From assembly GCA_033816765.1 (NCBI GenBank), contig CM066287.1, positions 5,642,001 to 5,706,000 of the forward strand: 64,000 bases of DNA. Direction: 5' to 3'. The notes beneath the pieces were generated by a model. It was not told where the DNA came from. It saw only the letters and a program-made list of their open reading frames with translations, and made no database searches. The stretch is from Nothopassalora personata (lineage: Eukaryota; Ascomycota; Dothideomycetes; Mycosphaerellales; Mycosphaerellaceae). Made by a program: the position numbers and the translations under genes. Below, piece by piece: positions 44,050 through 56,930 of this stretch; position 1 is the first letter of the stretch, and every line of letters begins with the position of its first letter.

Positions 44050-47000
44050 TAAAAAGACTCCCGAACCTAAAAGAACGCCTACCTTTTCCTAAACGCCTAT
44101 ATCTACGCTAAATCCCTAGTAATCCTTACCTTTTCGCCTTTTCCCCCTTCTGTTCGTATCCTATGCCTCCTTCGGTCCGTTATGCGTTATTAGGTTACTA
44201 TATTTCCTCTCGAAGTTATCCGCGGCTGCTGTGTCCGCGAGGTACCCTAATAGTTCCTATGTAGGCTTATAGTATCCGGTCTATTTTACTAGGACTTCGC
44301 GCACTCGGCCTCTACCTCTAACCTTAGTTCTAGCGTAAAGGATCTCTTCTACCTACTACTCTTCGTGAGACTAAATTATGATAGGGTCCGGCTATTTATT
44401 ATCGATCTCCTATCTAGGTAAGGGGTCTTAGCTTATAGGTCGTTGCAAGTTAGGATAGAAGACCGGGTAGATCCCGTCGGGGATCCTAGATAAGCGTATA
44501 GATAACGGTAAGATCACTTCTACTACCGTATACTTCGCGTGTCTATAGTCGAGGCTCTTCTTTAGTCGTATAGTGACATAGTTACGTAGATCTAGCTAAA
44601 CTTTATCGCCTACACGATAGATTAGTACGGGCTTCCTATCCCGGTTAGCGTAGTCCTCCTGTTTTTAGGCGGCTTCCGCTATGCTCGCCTAATATAGGTC
44701 CGTAATCTTTTGCATCCTTTCTACGAATAGCGTTACCCGTTACGCGGCGTCTAACTAAGAGGTCTCTAGATCCGGTTATAACTAAACGGGTAATAGTACC
44801 TCGTATCCGTATACCGCGAAGAAGGGGCTTATTCCTAGCCTAGCGTAATACCGCGCGTTTAGAGCAAGTTACGCCGTAGGGAGCTAGCGTTTCTAGTCGG
44901 ACTGCTTATAGTTAATGTAGTTACGAAGGTAAGCCTAGACTTCCTAGTTTAACCGTTCCGGCCCCCGTCGGTTTATAGGTAGTAGGCGGAGCTAAGCCTC
45001 TATTTTACACCGGTTAAACGACAGAAGGTCCTCTAGAAGGTACTTATCTAGTTAGTACCCCGGTTACTCGTAATAGCTTAAGGGAGGCTATAGTATCTCA
45101 CCTAGTAGTCTAAGAACCTTTTAGCGCAGTCCTCGGCTTTTATAGTGGGCATCGCTTCTAAAAAGACGGTCTTACTTACTCGATCCTTAATTACCTAGAG
45201 GTAAGTATTCCCTTACGACTCGGGCATGTCCATTATAAAATCTATCGAGATCTCCTAGAAGAATCGGTCGGGGACCGGTAAGGGTTATAGGAGGCCGTGT
45301 TTTTATTCTCTCTACACCTTATTCCTACCGTAGTAGTTATAGTTCCTTAAGAACTGCCTTACGTGCTTAGACTATAGGGGCTAGTAGAAGTTGCGACTTA
45401 GTATCGATGCTATAGAGTCCCGGCTAGGGTAGCCGTATACCGGTGAATCGTGCACGGATTGGATTAGCTTAGTTCGAAGGGTGTCGTTCTATAGAATCGC
45501 TGTGTCCGCCTCCTTATAGTCGGACTCCGTAGAACTAGGAGCTCTAGATACCCAAATCCTACCGCGGTAGCGAAGATACCCGTTATAGTCGATGTTATAG
45601 TTACCTACTTGCACCTTAAGTTTTACCTCGCTAGGAAGTAAACGCGCTCCTATCTTAATCGCGCGGTATACCGCTTAGAACGTGCTATTCTTCTCGATAG
45701 TTCTTTCCTAGAGGTCGTTTAGCTCTTAGTCTTAAAAGGGTCCTAGTAGTACGCCCGGTGAATCCGCCTCTTCTACGGCGGATAGTCCTTCGAACTACGT
45801 AGCTAAGATTCGTACTAACGAAACCTTTATAGTAGAGCTAGCGTCTACCTTCGAGCCCGGCTAATTCTTCACGATGTCCGGTTTAAGAAACCTACGATAC
45901 CGTGATAACTTATCGTCCTGCCTAAGTGTGTCCTACTCCCTTCGAGAAAGAGCGTCCGGTACAATCGCCTCGGTGCCCGGCCTATATACTAGTAAAAACT
46001 GGAATTTTGCAACTTCCTTAACCTACCGGATCTGCCGTTCGGAAAGCTGTCTCTTCGTTATAAAGTATTCTAGGTTCTTATAGTCCGTCTAGATTATGAA
46101 GGGCCTATATGTTTTTAACTCGGGAGCCTATTCCTTAAGATAGGACACTACCGCGAGTATCTCCTTATCGTAAATATCGTAGTTAATCTTAGCCTTATTA
46201 AGCTTCTTCGAGTAGAATCCTACTAGTTTTACGACTCCGTCCTTTTCTTATAGGAGGGCGCCTCTAAGCGTAAAGCCGCTACAGTCCGTCTCTAAAAAGG
46301 TAGGGAGCTCCGGGTTCTAGTAGGCTAAAACTAGTGCTTTATAGTACTTATCCTTTAGGGACTTAAACGTATTAGCCTAACGATCTCCCTAGGAAAACAC
46401 CTTGTTCTTACCGGTTAGCGACGTTAAGGGCTCGGCGAGCTTCGAATAGTTTAGAATAAACATCCGGTAGTAGTTTGCGAAGCCTAAGAAACGCCGCACT
46501 TCCTTCTAGGTAACTAGTGCCTTCTAGTTCTTTACTACTGCCACCTTTTTAGGGTCGGGTCCTACTCCTATCCCGTCGGCATATATAATAAACCCGAGGT
46601 ACTTAACCTTCTTCTATACGAACTTACACTTCCCTAGATCGAAGAAAAGACCTCCGTCCTAAAGCTTCTAGAGCACGATGCGAACCTTCTAGAAATGGTC
46701 CTCTTTTGTTCCGTCGGAGTAAATAACGACGTCGTTAGCGTAGGCCGAGGTAAAGTCGTCTAGGTAGTCCCGTAATAAACTGTTAATGTACCGCTAGAAT
46801 GTTATAGGGGCCCCGGACAAACCGAACGGACATACTAGCTACTCCTATAGACCGAATCTAGTTCGAAAAGCCGTCTTATACTCTTCGCCTCGAGCTATCC
46901 GAAGGTAGTGGAATGCGGTAATAACGTTAACCTTCGTAATCCATCTAGCGCCCGTTAGGTTCCGAATAGTTAATAGGATTAATAGTAGCGGATAACGGTC

Positions 47001-49160
47001 CTACTTAGTGATCGAGTTTAATGCTCTATAATTATAGTAGAACCTAAGTCCTCCCCCGGGCTTCCTTACGAACAAGACGGGAGCCGCCGCTTCTAAGGTA
47101 GAAGGGCGAATGTAACCCTTGCGCTACAGTTCCGTTAGTGACTTCCGGAGGACAAGTAGCTCGTCTTTAGATATACTGTAGAGCGGTCCCTAGGGCAATG
47201 GTTCCGGGCTTCCGTCGGCTTTCGTCCGTATCTCGATCTTATAGTTAAGGTTGCCGCGGTGCGGAGCTAGTTTATTAGCTTCCCTAGTAGAAAAAAGCGG
47301 CAACATATCCTAAAGTTCTAGAGGCAAGCCCTTCTTAAGTTCCTCTCGCGTAGGCGGCTCCTTCTTACTAAGGGCTTTCTTAATATCTTCTACGGTTACC
47401 GCGGCAATCGTAGCGAAGAGCTTACCCGACTCGTGTTCTTCGTAGTTACGTCCTTCGGGTACCTATTTCTTTACTAAGCTATAGTAGTACCGGCGCTTTT
47501 TAGGCGCAGTCCGGATCTAGTTATGCGCCTTCTACGGGTTCCCTAGGATTATAGGGAAGTCTAGATTAGGCACGACGTAAGTATAGACTACCTAGTAGAT
47601 CCCGGTAGTTTCTATGCGGAAGGCGACTACTCCTTCGATCGAGTTCCGCATCGCCTTCGTAAACCCTATAGCCTTGCGGCTCTCGTTACTAACATACGTA
47701 AGACCGAGGCCTTTCGCTAGGTCTCCGTTAATTATAGCGTAGTACATGCATCCTTTATCGATAAGGGTAAACGTTCCGTAACTTTCGTTTAGGAGTACGA
47801 CGGTATATATAAGATTTCTATTTATAGAACTCTTAACTACGTTCCACCCCTTTACTAGTGCTTCTTTATCTCCTAGTTCTAGCTTTCGACTAGGAGCTAG
47901 TCTTTTCCTATCTCTTCGGGATCCGACTTAAACCCGTCGTCCTCTAGGATCGGCGCGACCGAGGCCGCATTAATCCTAGTGGGATTGACTACTACGGCGT
48001 ACGGGCATTCCTTCACTCGATGTCCGCTCGCTCTATAGCGGAAGTAGAGCTGTTCTTAGCGCCTACGATCCCTCTCCGCGGTATCTACCTATTTTACTCT
48101 CTACCTCCCTTTATCCTCCTTCCGATCTCCACGACTTCTAGAGCGGCCTCCGCTTATCCGGGTTAGTGCTATAATAGTGTTACTATCGGCATTAACCTAG
48201 CTACTAGCCGCTCTCGTAAAAGAACGGGTAGTAACTATAGCGGTCGTACTAGAGTCCTTATTATTGTCCTTCTACCTCTTATAGGCTATTTTAAACTGGT
48301 CCGTGTCCTCGAGGTTAGTTATAATCCGTTCGACCTCCTCCGCAAACTCGTAGTAGTCCTCCTTCTTCGGTATAGCCGCCGTGTACATCCGAACGGGGTT
48401 CGAGAAGGTGTTACGTAAGTAACTAATCTTCGCGTCGTCGCTCTAGTTCTCTCCGCCGGCGCTTAGTAGGAGTCCGTCGAACTTCATCTAGTAATCGTAC
48501 TAAGGTTAACCGTTCGTATGTTTAATCTTAGTAAGCTACTCTAGGGCCTTAGCGCGCTCGTTACTATTACCGAAGACTTTCTCGAGTTGCGTAAAGAACG
48601 TAACGGGGTCCTTCCTAAGTTTGCCGTCTCCCTTATCCTAGAAGTGCCGTATCCTAGTACGCTCTCTCGCTAGCAAGGTGTCGTTAATCGTATCCTAGTA
48701 ATACTCCTTAGAGAGCGTCGGTTTTAGGGCGGATCGCACCCTAAAAGAGCTCTTTAACCTTAAGAAGTAATCGCGGAATGTCTCTACCTTACCGTCCTAG
48801 GAAGGGGGGTTCTAACCTCTAGGACCCAACGGTTCTTCTCCGGTGCGCGGCGAGAGCGCGGCGGCGTTTAGCGTCTATAGTAGCTATCTTATTAGGTTAC
48901 TAGTAGTCGTCTTATTATAAACTAGTAGCGAGACTATAGATATTAACTAACGTCGAGCGTCTTCCGATTCTTTTAAAGCGGCGCGCGTTATAATTAACTC
49001 GGCTTGCATCTCTTCCTATCGCTAGTATAGTTACTAAAGCATAAGTTAGAAGTTTTTATTCGGGGCACTAGTCCCGGGGTTCTCGCTACCCGGCGACGTT
49101 ATTACGTATCCCGTCTCTTTAATAGTAGGTACCTAGCTAATTCGAATGGATCGAACTTAA
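44050..49160 (-). pseudogene. gag-pol of Gypsy D, copy 2 (chromovirus)
   Basis: Minus strand from gag (about 48960-47950) to the chromodomain. A zinc-knuckle relic, ASGHRVKECPYAV, lies near 48000-48050. The reverse transcriptase shows DYLDDFTSAYANDVVIYSDG at about 46700-46770. RNase H and integrase follow to about 44650. The chromodomain is at about 44400-44200 (RVREVLVK-TGY, KPT-E-LGYLADTAAADNF). Stops are RIP-type. The chromodomain and the YLDDFTSAY form place it among fungal chromoviruses. No 3' LTR was found at the left end. Confidence 0.75.
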
Positions 49161-49322
49161 TGTTACGGGTAAACGACGTATACACTAAAGTTCTATAAAG
49201 TTTATAATAAGTTCGATATAGAAGAAAGGGGAAGTTACACGCTATCCGAAGAAAAGGTGTCGGAAAGCAATCCGAACGCATAGGCGTAGCCTATGCTAAG
49301 AAATAGGAGCCCGCCCCTTATA
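49161..49322 (-). repeat. LTR of Gypsy D, copy 2 (5' LTR)
   Basis: 162 bp, TGTTACGGG to CCCCTTATA, the inverted match of 25337-25498. The inner flank TTCGAATGGATCGAACTTAA also matches copy 1. Outer flank GTATC (49323-49327) is copia sequence. Confidence 0.75.
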
Positions 49323-49744
49323 GTATCTAACAAACACTGCCCCTTTACCTCTATTCATTAGTTTATTACTTCTTGCCCATTGAGGCTAGGATCTTATGTC
49401 TATGTAGACAATAGCTTTATATCCCTAAACCTTCAAATGGTTAATAGTTGGCTTAATACTATTAAAGGCTTCATCTAGTGAAACCTTGAACCTATTATAG
49501 TCTAGACCATTTAGTAGTTTGTTCCTTATGTAGGTTTAGGCTTCTAGTACTTTAGGCTAGAATTCAATTAGCATCTTAGCCTCTTTAAGCATTGCCCTTA
49601 TAGAGTCTTCTAAGGTTTGTATTAACCTTTTAACTAGTCTATTTTAGAGCGAGTTGTATGCCTTAGTATGCTCTAGCCTAATTCCTAAATCCTTCTCCTA
49701 CTGCTTAACTAATGCAATAAGTTCCCTTACATTATTAAGCCTAA
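49323..49744 (-). mobile_element. Copia fragment, copy 3
   Basis: 422 bp matching 39708-40129 of copy 2 (for example CCTATTATAGTCTAGACCATTTAG) in the same orientation, part of the copia integrase region. It is trapped between the D LTR and the A' LTR. Confidence 0.75.
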
Positions 49745-50151
49745 TGTTACGGTTTAGTCTAAACGGCAGCCCCTACTAGACACACGTAATACTAATCACT
49801 TAGAGACACGTAATACTAATTACTTAGAGACACGTAATACTAATCATCTAGACGCACGTAATACTAATCACTTCGCGGACTAATTAGTGTAATTAGTATA
49901 ATTAGTAGGACTGATTAAGGTGATTATACTAAGCTATAGGCTCTACGCCGCGAATCTCCTTTGTATTTAGGAACGCTAAAAACCCTTATAGTTCTAATGC
50001 GTTCAACTTATGTTACTATCTTACTAATTGGAATACAACTCTTACTCTAATCATTTATCTTCGCTTAGCTTACTTTAGCCTCTCTAAAGAATACCGCTAC
50101 GTGACTTAACTTATCTCTCCTTTAAGACTAGCCCTAGAACGAGACATAACA
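49745..50151 (+). repeat. LTR of family A, copy A' (5' LTR, 407 bp)
   Basis: From TGTTACGGTTTAG to GACATAACA. Its right half is the reverse complement of 8495-8700. Its left part has four units of about 25 bp built on CACGTAATACTAATCACTTAG (49784-49870), unlike the 33-bp repeats of the other A LTRs. The next bases, CTTTAAACGCCC, match those inside the right LTR of element A. Confidence 0.75.
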
Positions 50152-52755
50152 CTTTAAACGCCCTTAGGATAAGCGCTACTTAAGTAGCTAGTAGGGGAAC
50201 ACCCGCCCCTAGCGAAGTAGGAAGCATCCGCCGTACGCTACTACAATAGACTACTACTACGAAGGACGATGAGTCTAATGACGATAACGAGCCTACCCTA
50301 AGGAAGAACGACGTTAAGGCTACTAAGCTAGACCTCTTCTATAGAGACAGGGCCAAGTTCGACGACTAGATTAATTAGATGGATATATATCTTATGTTTA
50401 ACCTAGTCGATGCTAATAAGAGAACTATCTTCGCTATTACGTATTTTCGTGGAAGTGCGTAGAACTGGATTAAACCTTACCTTAAGGAATACCTTAAAGG
50501 TATAGGACGATTAGACCCTACTAGAATGTTTAGGAGCTACACCCTCTTTAAAGAAAAGATAAAGTCAATCTTTAGAACCTCGAACGAAGTCCAATAGGCT
50601 ATACGAATCATTTAACACCTAAAGTAGAAGACGTCTACTTTAGAGTATGCCGCTAAATTCGAAGAATATAGACAAATTACTAGATGGGACTAGACGGCGT
50701 TAATAACTATATTCCGACGTAGACTTAAGAACTCCGTTAAGGACGAGTTAATAAGATACGGGGGACAGATTACTAACCTCGAAGAGCTAATAAAAGCGTC
50801 GATTAACATTAATAACTAGCTCTAGGAACGACACTAGGAAAAGAAATACGACTCTAAAGTAGGAGGAATAGTAGGATACGCTCCGGATCGTAGACCCTTA
50901 GGAGGATACGTTACGAAGGGAGAATTCTCACGATAAAGCTAGCCCTACTATAGACTATAGCCAATGGAACTGGACGTTACCTAACGAGGACGGAGGATCG
51001 ATAAGAGTAGGGGCTACGGAAAGCCCTTTAAAGGAAAAGGAAAACTTACATACTATACCTATAGTAAGGAAGGTCATATAGCACGGGATTGCCGCGGTAA
51101 AAATAGAGTGCGCCGCGAGCAATTTAATATAATGCAACCCCGAACTAGTAAATCTAAGAGTAGCGTCGGATCTCGAGGAGATACCGACTATACTCGGAGA
51201 GTAGGGGAGAGAGCTAGTAATAGAAGTACGACGCCTCTCCTAGACCCCTTAGAAGGACGAGGAGGATACTATAGGTAGTAAATGGTAGTTATTCCATTTA
51301 ATGCAAAGAACCAACTACGACAGTTTAATATAATAATACGAAGAGTCGACTACGAGATCGAATCCGAGTCTCGAAATAGTTATAGAAGCCTTCACTAGCG
51401 ATTCTATTACTAAGACTCGTGTTAAGTTCACTACGCCGTAAAAATAGGCGTAGAGTATTAGCCTTAGTAACTAAGAGAAACCCTAGGAGCGACGTATAGG
51501 CAAAACGCTACGCTTTAAGAAGTAGACATCGACGAATCCTACTTTAACGACGAAGACAAAGAAAACTAGGACCTAGGATAGAACGGATCGTAGTTACTAG
51601 AACTATAGGAAGAAAGTCAAGAGACTACCGGGCTAGATACTATTAAGGAGAACTAGGATCCGGAAGAATTAAGCGAAGAAGATTCCTCCGAAGGAGAAGA
51701 GAGCGACACTAACGACGATAACGAACAACTTACCTTCACGGTAGATGTACCTAAGAAACTGTACGATATAATTATCTACCTATAAAGGAGGTACGAGGAA
51801 TTCCTACCTAAGATAGGCGGACGAAGGGGGCTATACTCTATTAAGTTCGATAAGACACTCGACACCCTACGAGGCATAGCCTAGGGATACCTACTTATAG
51901 AAACAACCGAGAATCTAGTAACCGCCGTTATAGAACGACTACCGATAGGAAGCCGAATAATAGGAACCGGATATCTTACACCGTTAGGAACATTTATATC
52001 GAATAAATTACGTAACATAGTGCAACACGCACGCGCGCTCTACTTAGAAACGTAGAAGATCTAGGAACGTAATAGACTATAGGTGTAGATATAGGGTAAC
52101 GGGCTATAGGTTCTAGCCGAAGCCTCTAGGTACGAAGTATAGCGAACTAAATACCATTCGGGAAAAGGATTAGCTCCCTAGGAATAAGCGACTAAAGGGA
52201 GTTATGTAACACTTAGGCTTATACATCGACATTAAGCACAGTTTTCTAGACATAAGCGATCGTTAACGGACATAAGACTAGTGTTATAATCGACTTAGGA
52301 GTAGCGGGGAATTTTATCTCCGAGTCTTTTATAAGAAGAAACGGGTTAGCTACCCTAAAGAAGAAATAGGGTTACGAGTTAATCGCGGTAAACGGATTAT
52401 CGTTACCTAGCGTAGAATGGGAGACGACACTATTACTACTAGCTATCTAACAGCACTACGAGAATATTACCTTAGATGTTACTAATATAGCTAGTTATAA
52501 CATAGTATTAGGTATGCCTTAGTTAAGAAAGCACAATCTAGTAATCGACTAGAGAAGAGGAGTACTTACATTTAGGGAATGCGACTACGTTATCGACATT
52601 TAGCCTACGTATCGATAGCGGACGATAGTAGATAAGGTAAGGAAATAGCTTAATACATTCGAGCTTACGCCGAATAGAAGGATAGAAGAACTACCTTCGA
52701 CCGGGATAGACACTAGCGTAGGGCCGCCGGGTTACGAAGTTACTAGAAGTAATAG
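50152..52755 (+). pseudogene. gag-protease of Gypsy A' (plus strand)
   Basis: RIP-mutated gag: KLDLFYRDRAKFDDWIN, MDIYLMFNLVDANKRTIF, ITYFRGSA at about 50320-50480, KIKSIFRTSNEV, ELIKASININN, then a zinc-knuckle relic (SKEGHIARDCRGKNRVRREQ, first Cys lost) at 51060-51125 and MQPRTSKSKSSVGSRGDTDY. An acidic linker follows (EELSEEDSSEGEESDTNDD). A protease-like region lies at 52260-52420. The frame is cut at 52755 by the T LTR. It is the same family as element A, in opposite orientation. Confidence 0.7.
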
Positions 52756-52951
52756 TATTAAGGGATGTCGTAATGTATAGCACGCCTACGACCTACTAGT
52801 CGTAGATGAACTAATTCTTACCTTTTGTTTAAGACGCAACGCGCGTCGTAAGGTGTACGTATGCGTGTTACGTACGGCTTAGTAGCCGGTCGCGACCGTA
52901 TGTTATATATAAGGCTACATGTAAGGGTTAGCTACTAGGCTGCCCCTTACA
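52756..52951 (-). repeat. LTR of Gypsy T, copy 2 (3' LTR)
   Basis: About 196 bp, TATTAAGGG to CCCCTTACA, matching 20032-20229 with a short deletion near its start. The inner flank on the minus strand, GGGAGGGGAGGCAAT, is a polypurine tract. Left flank AATAG (52751-52755). Confidence 0.75.
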
Positions 52952-53560
52952 ATTGCCTCCCCTCCCGTACGAGCTGTCCTTAGCTTACTAGTTACTACGT
53001 AGAGGTTCCTACGTACTTCTAGAACTATAGTTACTATACGGCGTATATACGGGTTACGTACGTATCGTTATATAGGTGTAGGTAAGTGAGGCTTAGTTAC
53101 GTTACTACCTCCGTTATACTACTACTACGTACCCGTACCGCACCCTTACTATAAGCGCCTCGCTAGCATTATTATCATTATGTCTAACGGGCCCTCCTCG
53201 CCTCCGTCCTCTAGCCGCTCCGCCTCCTTCCGTAGCATTAGTAGCGATAGTACTATTAGCACCTTAGAAGACGAGCGCCGTTACTACTACCGCCGCCGAC
53301 CTCGCGCTCTAGTAGGAGTAGAACCGCGCCCTTAATGGGCTGTTCGAACTCGGCCGCGCCGTAAGTCGTATATTCCTCGTATACGTGTACCCTACTAACC
53401 GTAGTCCTAGTTCCTATAGGCGTAGAACATTAATACTACCGGCGAGCTCCTAAAGAAGTACGGCCGCTATAGGCGCAATAGACACAAGTGCGCTTTTCCT
53501 TACGGCTATAATAGGCTAGGCGCCTATAGACCTCTAGTAGTAGGAGCTAGTAGAGTAGAT
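52952..53560 (+). pseudogene. Antisense accessory ORF region of T copy 2
   Basis: ATG 53180 opens MSNGPSSPPSSSRSASFRSI and continues for about 52 codons to a TAA. In a neighbouring frame from about 53328, RALNGLFELGRAVS, VYVYPTNRSPSSYRRRTLIL matches the remnant at about 21320 in copy 1. It lies antisense to pol, next to the 3' LTR, as in copy 1. Confidence 0.5.
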
Positions 53561-56303
53561 CCGCCTATGTACCTAGTACTCCTATACTAGTCTTATTTGC
53601 TTCTCCTTAACGCCTTATAGTCGGCTACTATGCGATCCGCATTCGCGAGGCCCTTCGCCGGTTCCTAGCTATTATACTCCTCTAGCTAGTCCTTCTACTA
53701 GACTAGATACTGTAGCTTACCCTTACGCTTACGCCTATCTAGTACTACCTCTACCTTATACTCTCCGTCCTTATTAGCTAGAGGGGGTACGGGTCCATCC
53801 TTATCGCTACCGATATACGGCTTGAGGAGAGAGACATAGAAGACGTTATAGAGCCTTAAGTCGGCTAGTAGCGCTAGGCGGTACGCCTACGAACCGATAG
53901 CGTCCGTAATGCGGTATAGGCCGATAAACTTCGGACCTATCTTCTTCTTTAGCACTACTAACTTAAGGTTCTTCGTTAATAATAGGACTAAGTTACCTAC
54001 GCGGTAGGTCTTAGCTTAGTAGGTCTTGTTATAGTAGCGAGCCTAGCTTTCTACTATAGCCTTCTATCGCTCCTCGAGTATACACCGCTACTAGTACTTC
54101 CCCCCCCTAGGTCTCGTCTCGAGATCTAGTTAGTATAGGGGTAATCTTAGGTCGCTAACCGTACGCTATCTCGAACGGACTTATCCGTAGTATTAGGTAG
54201 ATGCTATTATTAGCTACGAATTTAGCAACTGTAAGCTACTTAGCCTACTTAGTTTAATTGTTACTATAGTAATAATGAAGATATTATTCGAGGGTTTAGT
54301 TTACTCTCTTAGTTTAGCCGTTAGTCTAAGGGTAAAAGGCCGTAGATAGCTTACGCTTTACACGCGCCTCGAAGTAGAAGTTACTCTAAAACTGACTAGT
54401 AAAGACCGGACCTCGGTCGCTTACTATACCTAACGGGACACTATAGTATCGCACGACTTCGTCTCGTAGGAGCCTCGTAAGCTCTACGGCTATATAAGTC
54501 TTCGTCGTCGGGATATATAAGCTCATTTTTAAGTAGCGATCGACTATTACTAGGATCGCATTATACACGTAACCGGCTCACGTACTTAGAGGTAGGTCCG
54601 TAATGAAATCTATAGTGATTTCCTACTATAGCCGCTCCGGTCTAGGAAGCGGTTATAGCTCTCCGTAGGGTCGATAGCGCCTCGCCTTCGAACCCTAGTA
54701 GGTTCTATAGGCTTGGACGTATTGCTTCACGTCCGTGCTAAGTAAGTCCTACTAATAATTACGTCGTAATAGCTCTTTAGTCTTAGTCCTTCTAAAGTAA
54801 CCCGCGAGGACGTCGTCGTAGTACATACGAATTAGATACGACCTAATTGCGTAATCCCTAGGTACTACGATCGCGTCTCCGTAGTACATAAGGTTATCCT
54901 TTATATGCTATCCCTTAGCGTCCCTCGCGCTTAGCGCCTACGCTAAGTATGCGGTACACTAGTCGTCTTACTACTACGCGATCTTTATTAAGAGTAGGAT
55001 CAACTTACCCGTCGAGCTATAAGCTTAACCCTATATTACTGTAGCGCACACTACTACTAGTAACGACGGCTTATCTTAATAGGGAAGGTCACCTCTCCGT
55101 ACTACTATTACCGCGCCTATGTCGCCCTACATCGCCTCGTAGGTAGTAAGCGCGCGCTTTACCGTCGGCTCGCTTATCCCTTCTAGAGACTCCTTCTAGA
55201 AAGATAGCTTACTTTATAAGGTAGGTAGTAAGTTCGAAGTTTGTTACGTTATAGCTACGTAGTTACTACGTCTCGAAGGCGCGTCGGCTAGGTTAGTCTT
55301 ACCCGGCCGATGCTCTACTATAAAATTAAGAGACTATAGGAACGTAGCCTATCGAGCTTACCGCCTATTTAGCTACTTTACTGTTATAAAGCCCTATAGG
55401 TTAGCGTAGTCGACTAGTACTCGTACCGTATACGTAGCGCTCTCTAAGTATAGCCTCTAATGCTTAAAAGCCTTAACTACTGTAAGTAGCTCCTAATCGT
55501 ACGTCTCGTAGTTACACTCGGCTAGTATTATCTTACGAGAATAGAAGGTAATTAGATGCTACTCCGTCCTAAATAGCTAAGAGATAATGCCTACAATCGT
55601 AAAACCTAAGGTATCCGTCTTAACCCTCGTACGTAACGAAGGATCGAAGTGCCTTAGGATAGGTACTCCGAGGAACCTAGCTTTTAGCCGTTAGAACGCT
55701 TACTCCTCGTAAGCGGACTATATAAGAGGCCTCTACTTCTTACTATTCTTACATCCCTTTAGTAGGTCTATTAATAGCTTATAGACCCTTAAGTATCCTT
55801 CTATAAAACGCCGGTAGAAGTTACAAAACCTAAGGAAGGACTAGACCTTATAAAAGGTCGTAGGTGTAGGCCATTCCTCGATAGCGGCTACCCTACTCCT
55901 ATCTATCGACACGCCTACGGCGCTTACGACAAACCTAAGGAACTCTATACTCTCCTAGAAGAAGTGACACTTCTTAGGGTTTACGAATAGAGTAAACTTC
56001 CGTAGCCTCGTAAGCACTTCGCGTACGGCTCGTACGTGTGCCTTACGCGTCTCGCTATAGATAAGGATCTTATCTAGGTAGACTACGCAAATGTTATTAA
56101 CTAAGCCGGTTAGCGCCTTGTTAATATACCCTTAAAAGGTTACTAGTGCGTTAGTTAACCCGAACGGCATTACTAGGTACTCGTAGTGTCCGTATCGCGT
56201 GCGAAACGCAGTCTTCCACTTATCGCCTCGCTTAATAGGGATACGATAGTAGGCGTCCTTTAAATCGATTATAGTAAAGAACCTAGAACCTAACAGCCTA
56301 TCT
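53561..56303 (-). pseudogene. pol of Gypsy T, copy 2 (RT to integrase)
   Basis: Minus strand. The RT entry is still open at 56303-56132: [36 protein letters not shown], with the catalytic region mutated (VYLDKILI near 56070). The integrase core is open at 54568-54386: VIVDRYLKMSLYIPT and SDRGPVFTSQF, showing two of the D-D-E residues. The rest has RIP stops. It is cut at 56303 in the RT, where clean gag sequence begins. Confidence 0.75.
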
Positions 56304-56930
56304 GTTGTCGTAGCGCGCATTCAGCTTGCGGAGTAAGAAGTCCTTCTCGAGCTTCTTCTCCTCGGCGCCGTTGTCCAGATTGACGATGTCGGCGTTCTCG
56401 CGGAAGGATGGGTAGAAGTCGCTGAACTTCTCCTTGTCGCCTTGCTGAAGAGTGTTGAGCTTGGTCATGGCGTTGGCGTGGGCGTTGCGGGTGCCGTAGC
56501 GCTTAGCCAGATCCTCCATCATCTCATCAACGGAGGCATACTGGGTAGTTGTGCCATCCGTGGACTTGGTGAGACTAGGAATCTTTGAGTCGACATATGT
56601 CCAAGCGCCGTTCTTCAGCCAGCTCTGGACGTTTTGAAGGGAGTCCTTTACTGTACGGTACTTGGATGCTTGCAGCTTAGCTTCAGCAGCACGCTGCCAT
56701 TCTTGAAACTTGATGTCGTCGCTCTTCGGGTCGAACTTGGTAGGGGCCTTCGGTTCGGTAGAAGACTTGATGCCGGTAGTCATGTTGGCATCATATGTGG
56801 TGTATGCCGAGATGGGGTTGCCATCTGAGTCCGTCTTCTTACTAGCCCTCTCGCGACTACCGCTCTTGCGACTGTTCTTGCGGTTCTTGTCCTTGTCACC
56901 ATCCTCGTCGTCCGAAGAGTCAGACGACAT
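56304..56930 (-). pseudogene. gag of Gypsy Z, N-terminal part, inverted copy
   Basis: 209 codons from ATG 56930 (MSSDSSDDEDGDKDKN) to the junction at 56304. A charged basic-acidic N-terminus leads into IKFQEWQRAAEAKLQ, NVQSWLKNGAW, the capsid part of a Ty3/Gypsy gag. No RIP marks. Bases 56304-56720 are repeated, inverted, at 56923-57339. It is truncated against the RIP-mutated T pol, so it cannot be a full gag. Confidence 0.8.

Larger units (their letters stand above)
6406..56303. other. RIP-mutated nested retrotransposon block
   Basis: Nearly 50 kb in which CpA and TpG are strongly depleted and TpA is enriched on both strands, while CpG remains common. Coding frames recognisable as gag, protease, reverse transcriptase and integrase are interrupted almost only by TAG and TAA. 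This is the pattern expected when RIP changes CpA to TpA in repeats. The base change is moderate (not extreme AT-richness) because CpG sites were largely spared. Only about 8-10 short open frames remain. Exceptions with milder mutation are 7772-8850 and 40977-42950. Confidence 0.9.

Noticed and set aside
25332..52755. Identical flanks AATAG at 25332-25336 and 52751-52755 as a pair of target duplications
   Set aside because: They flank different families (D and T) in different host sequences; a five-base match is expected by chance.
56710..56922. Plus-strand hydrophobic N-terminal extension of Z gag, like a membrane protein
   Set aside because: It is the antisense of the minus-strand gag N-terminus in the fold-back spacer; codons make sense only on the minus strand.
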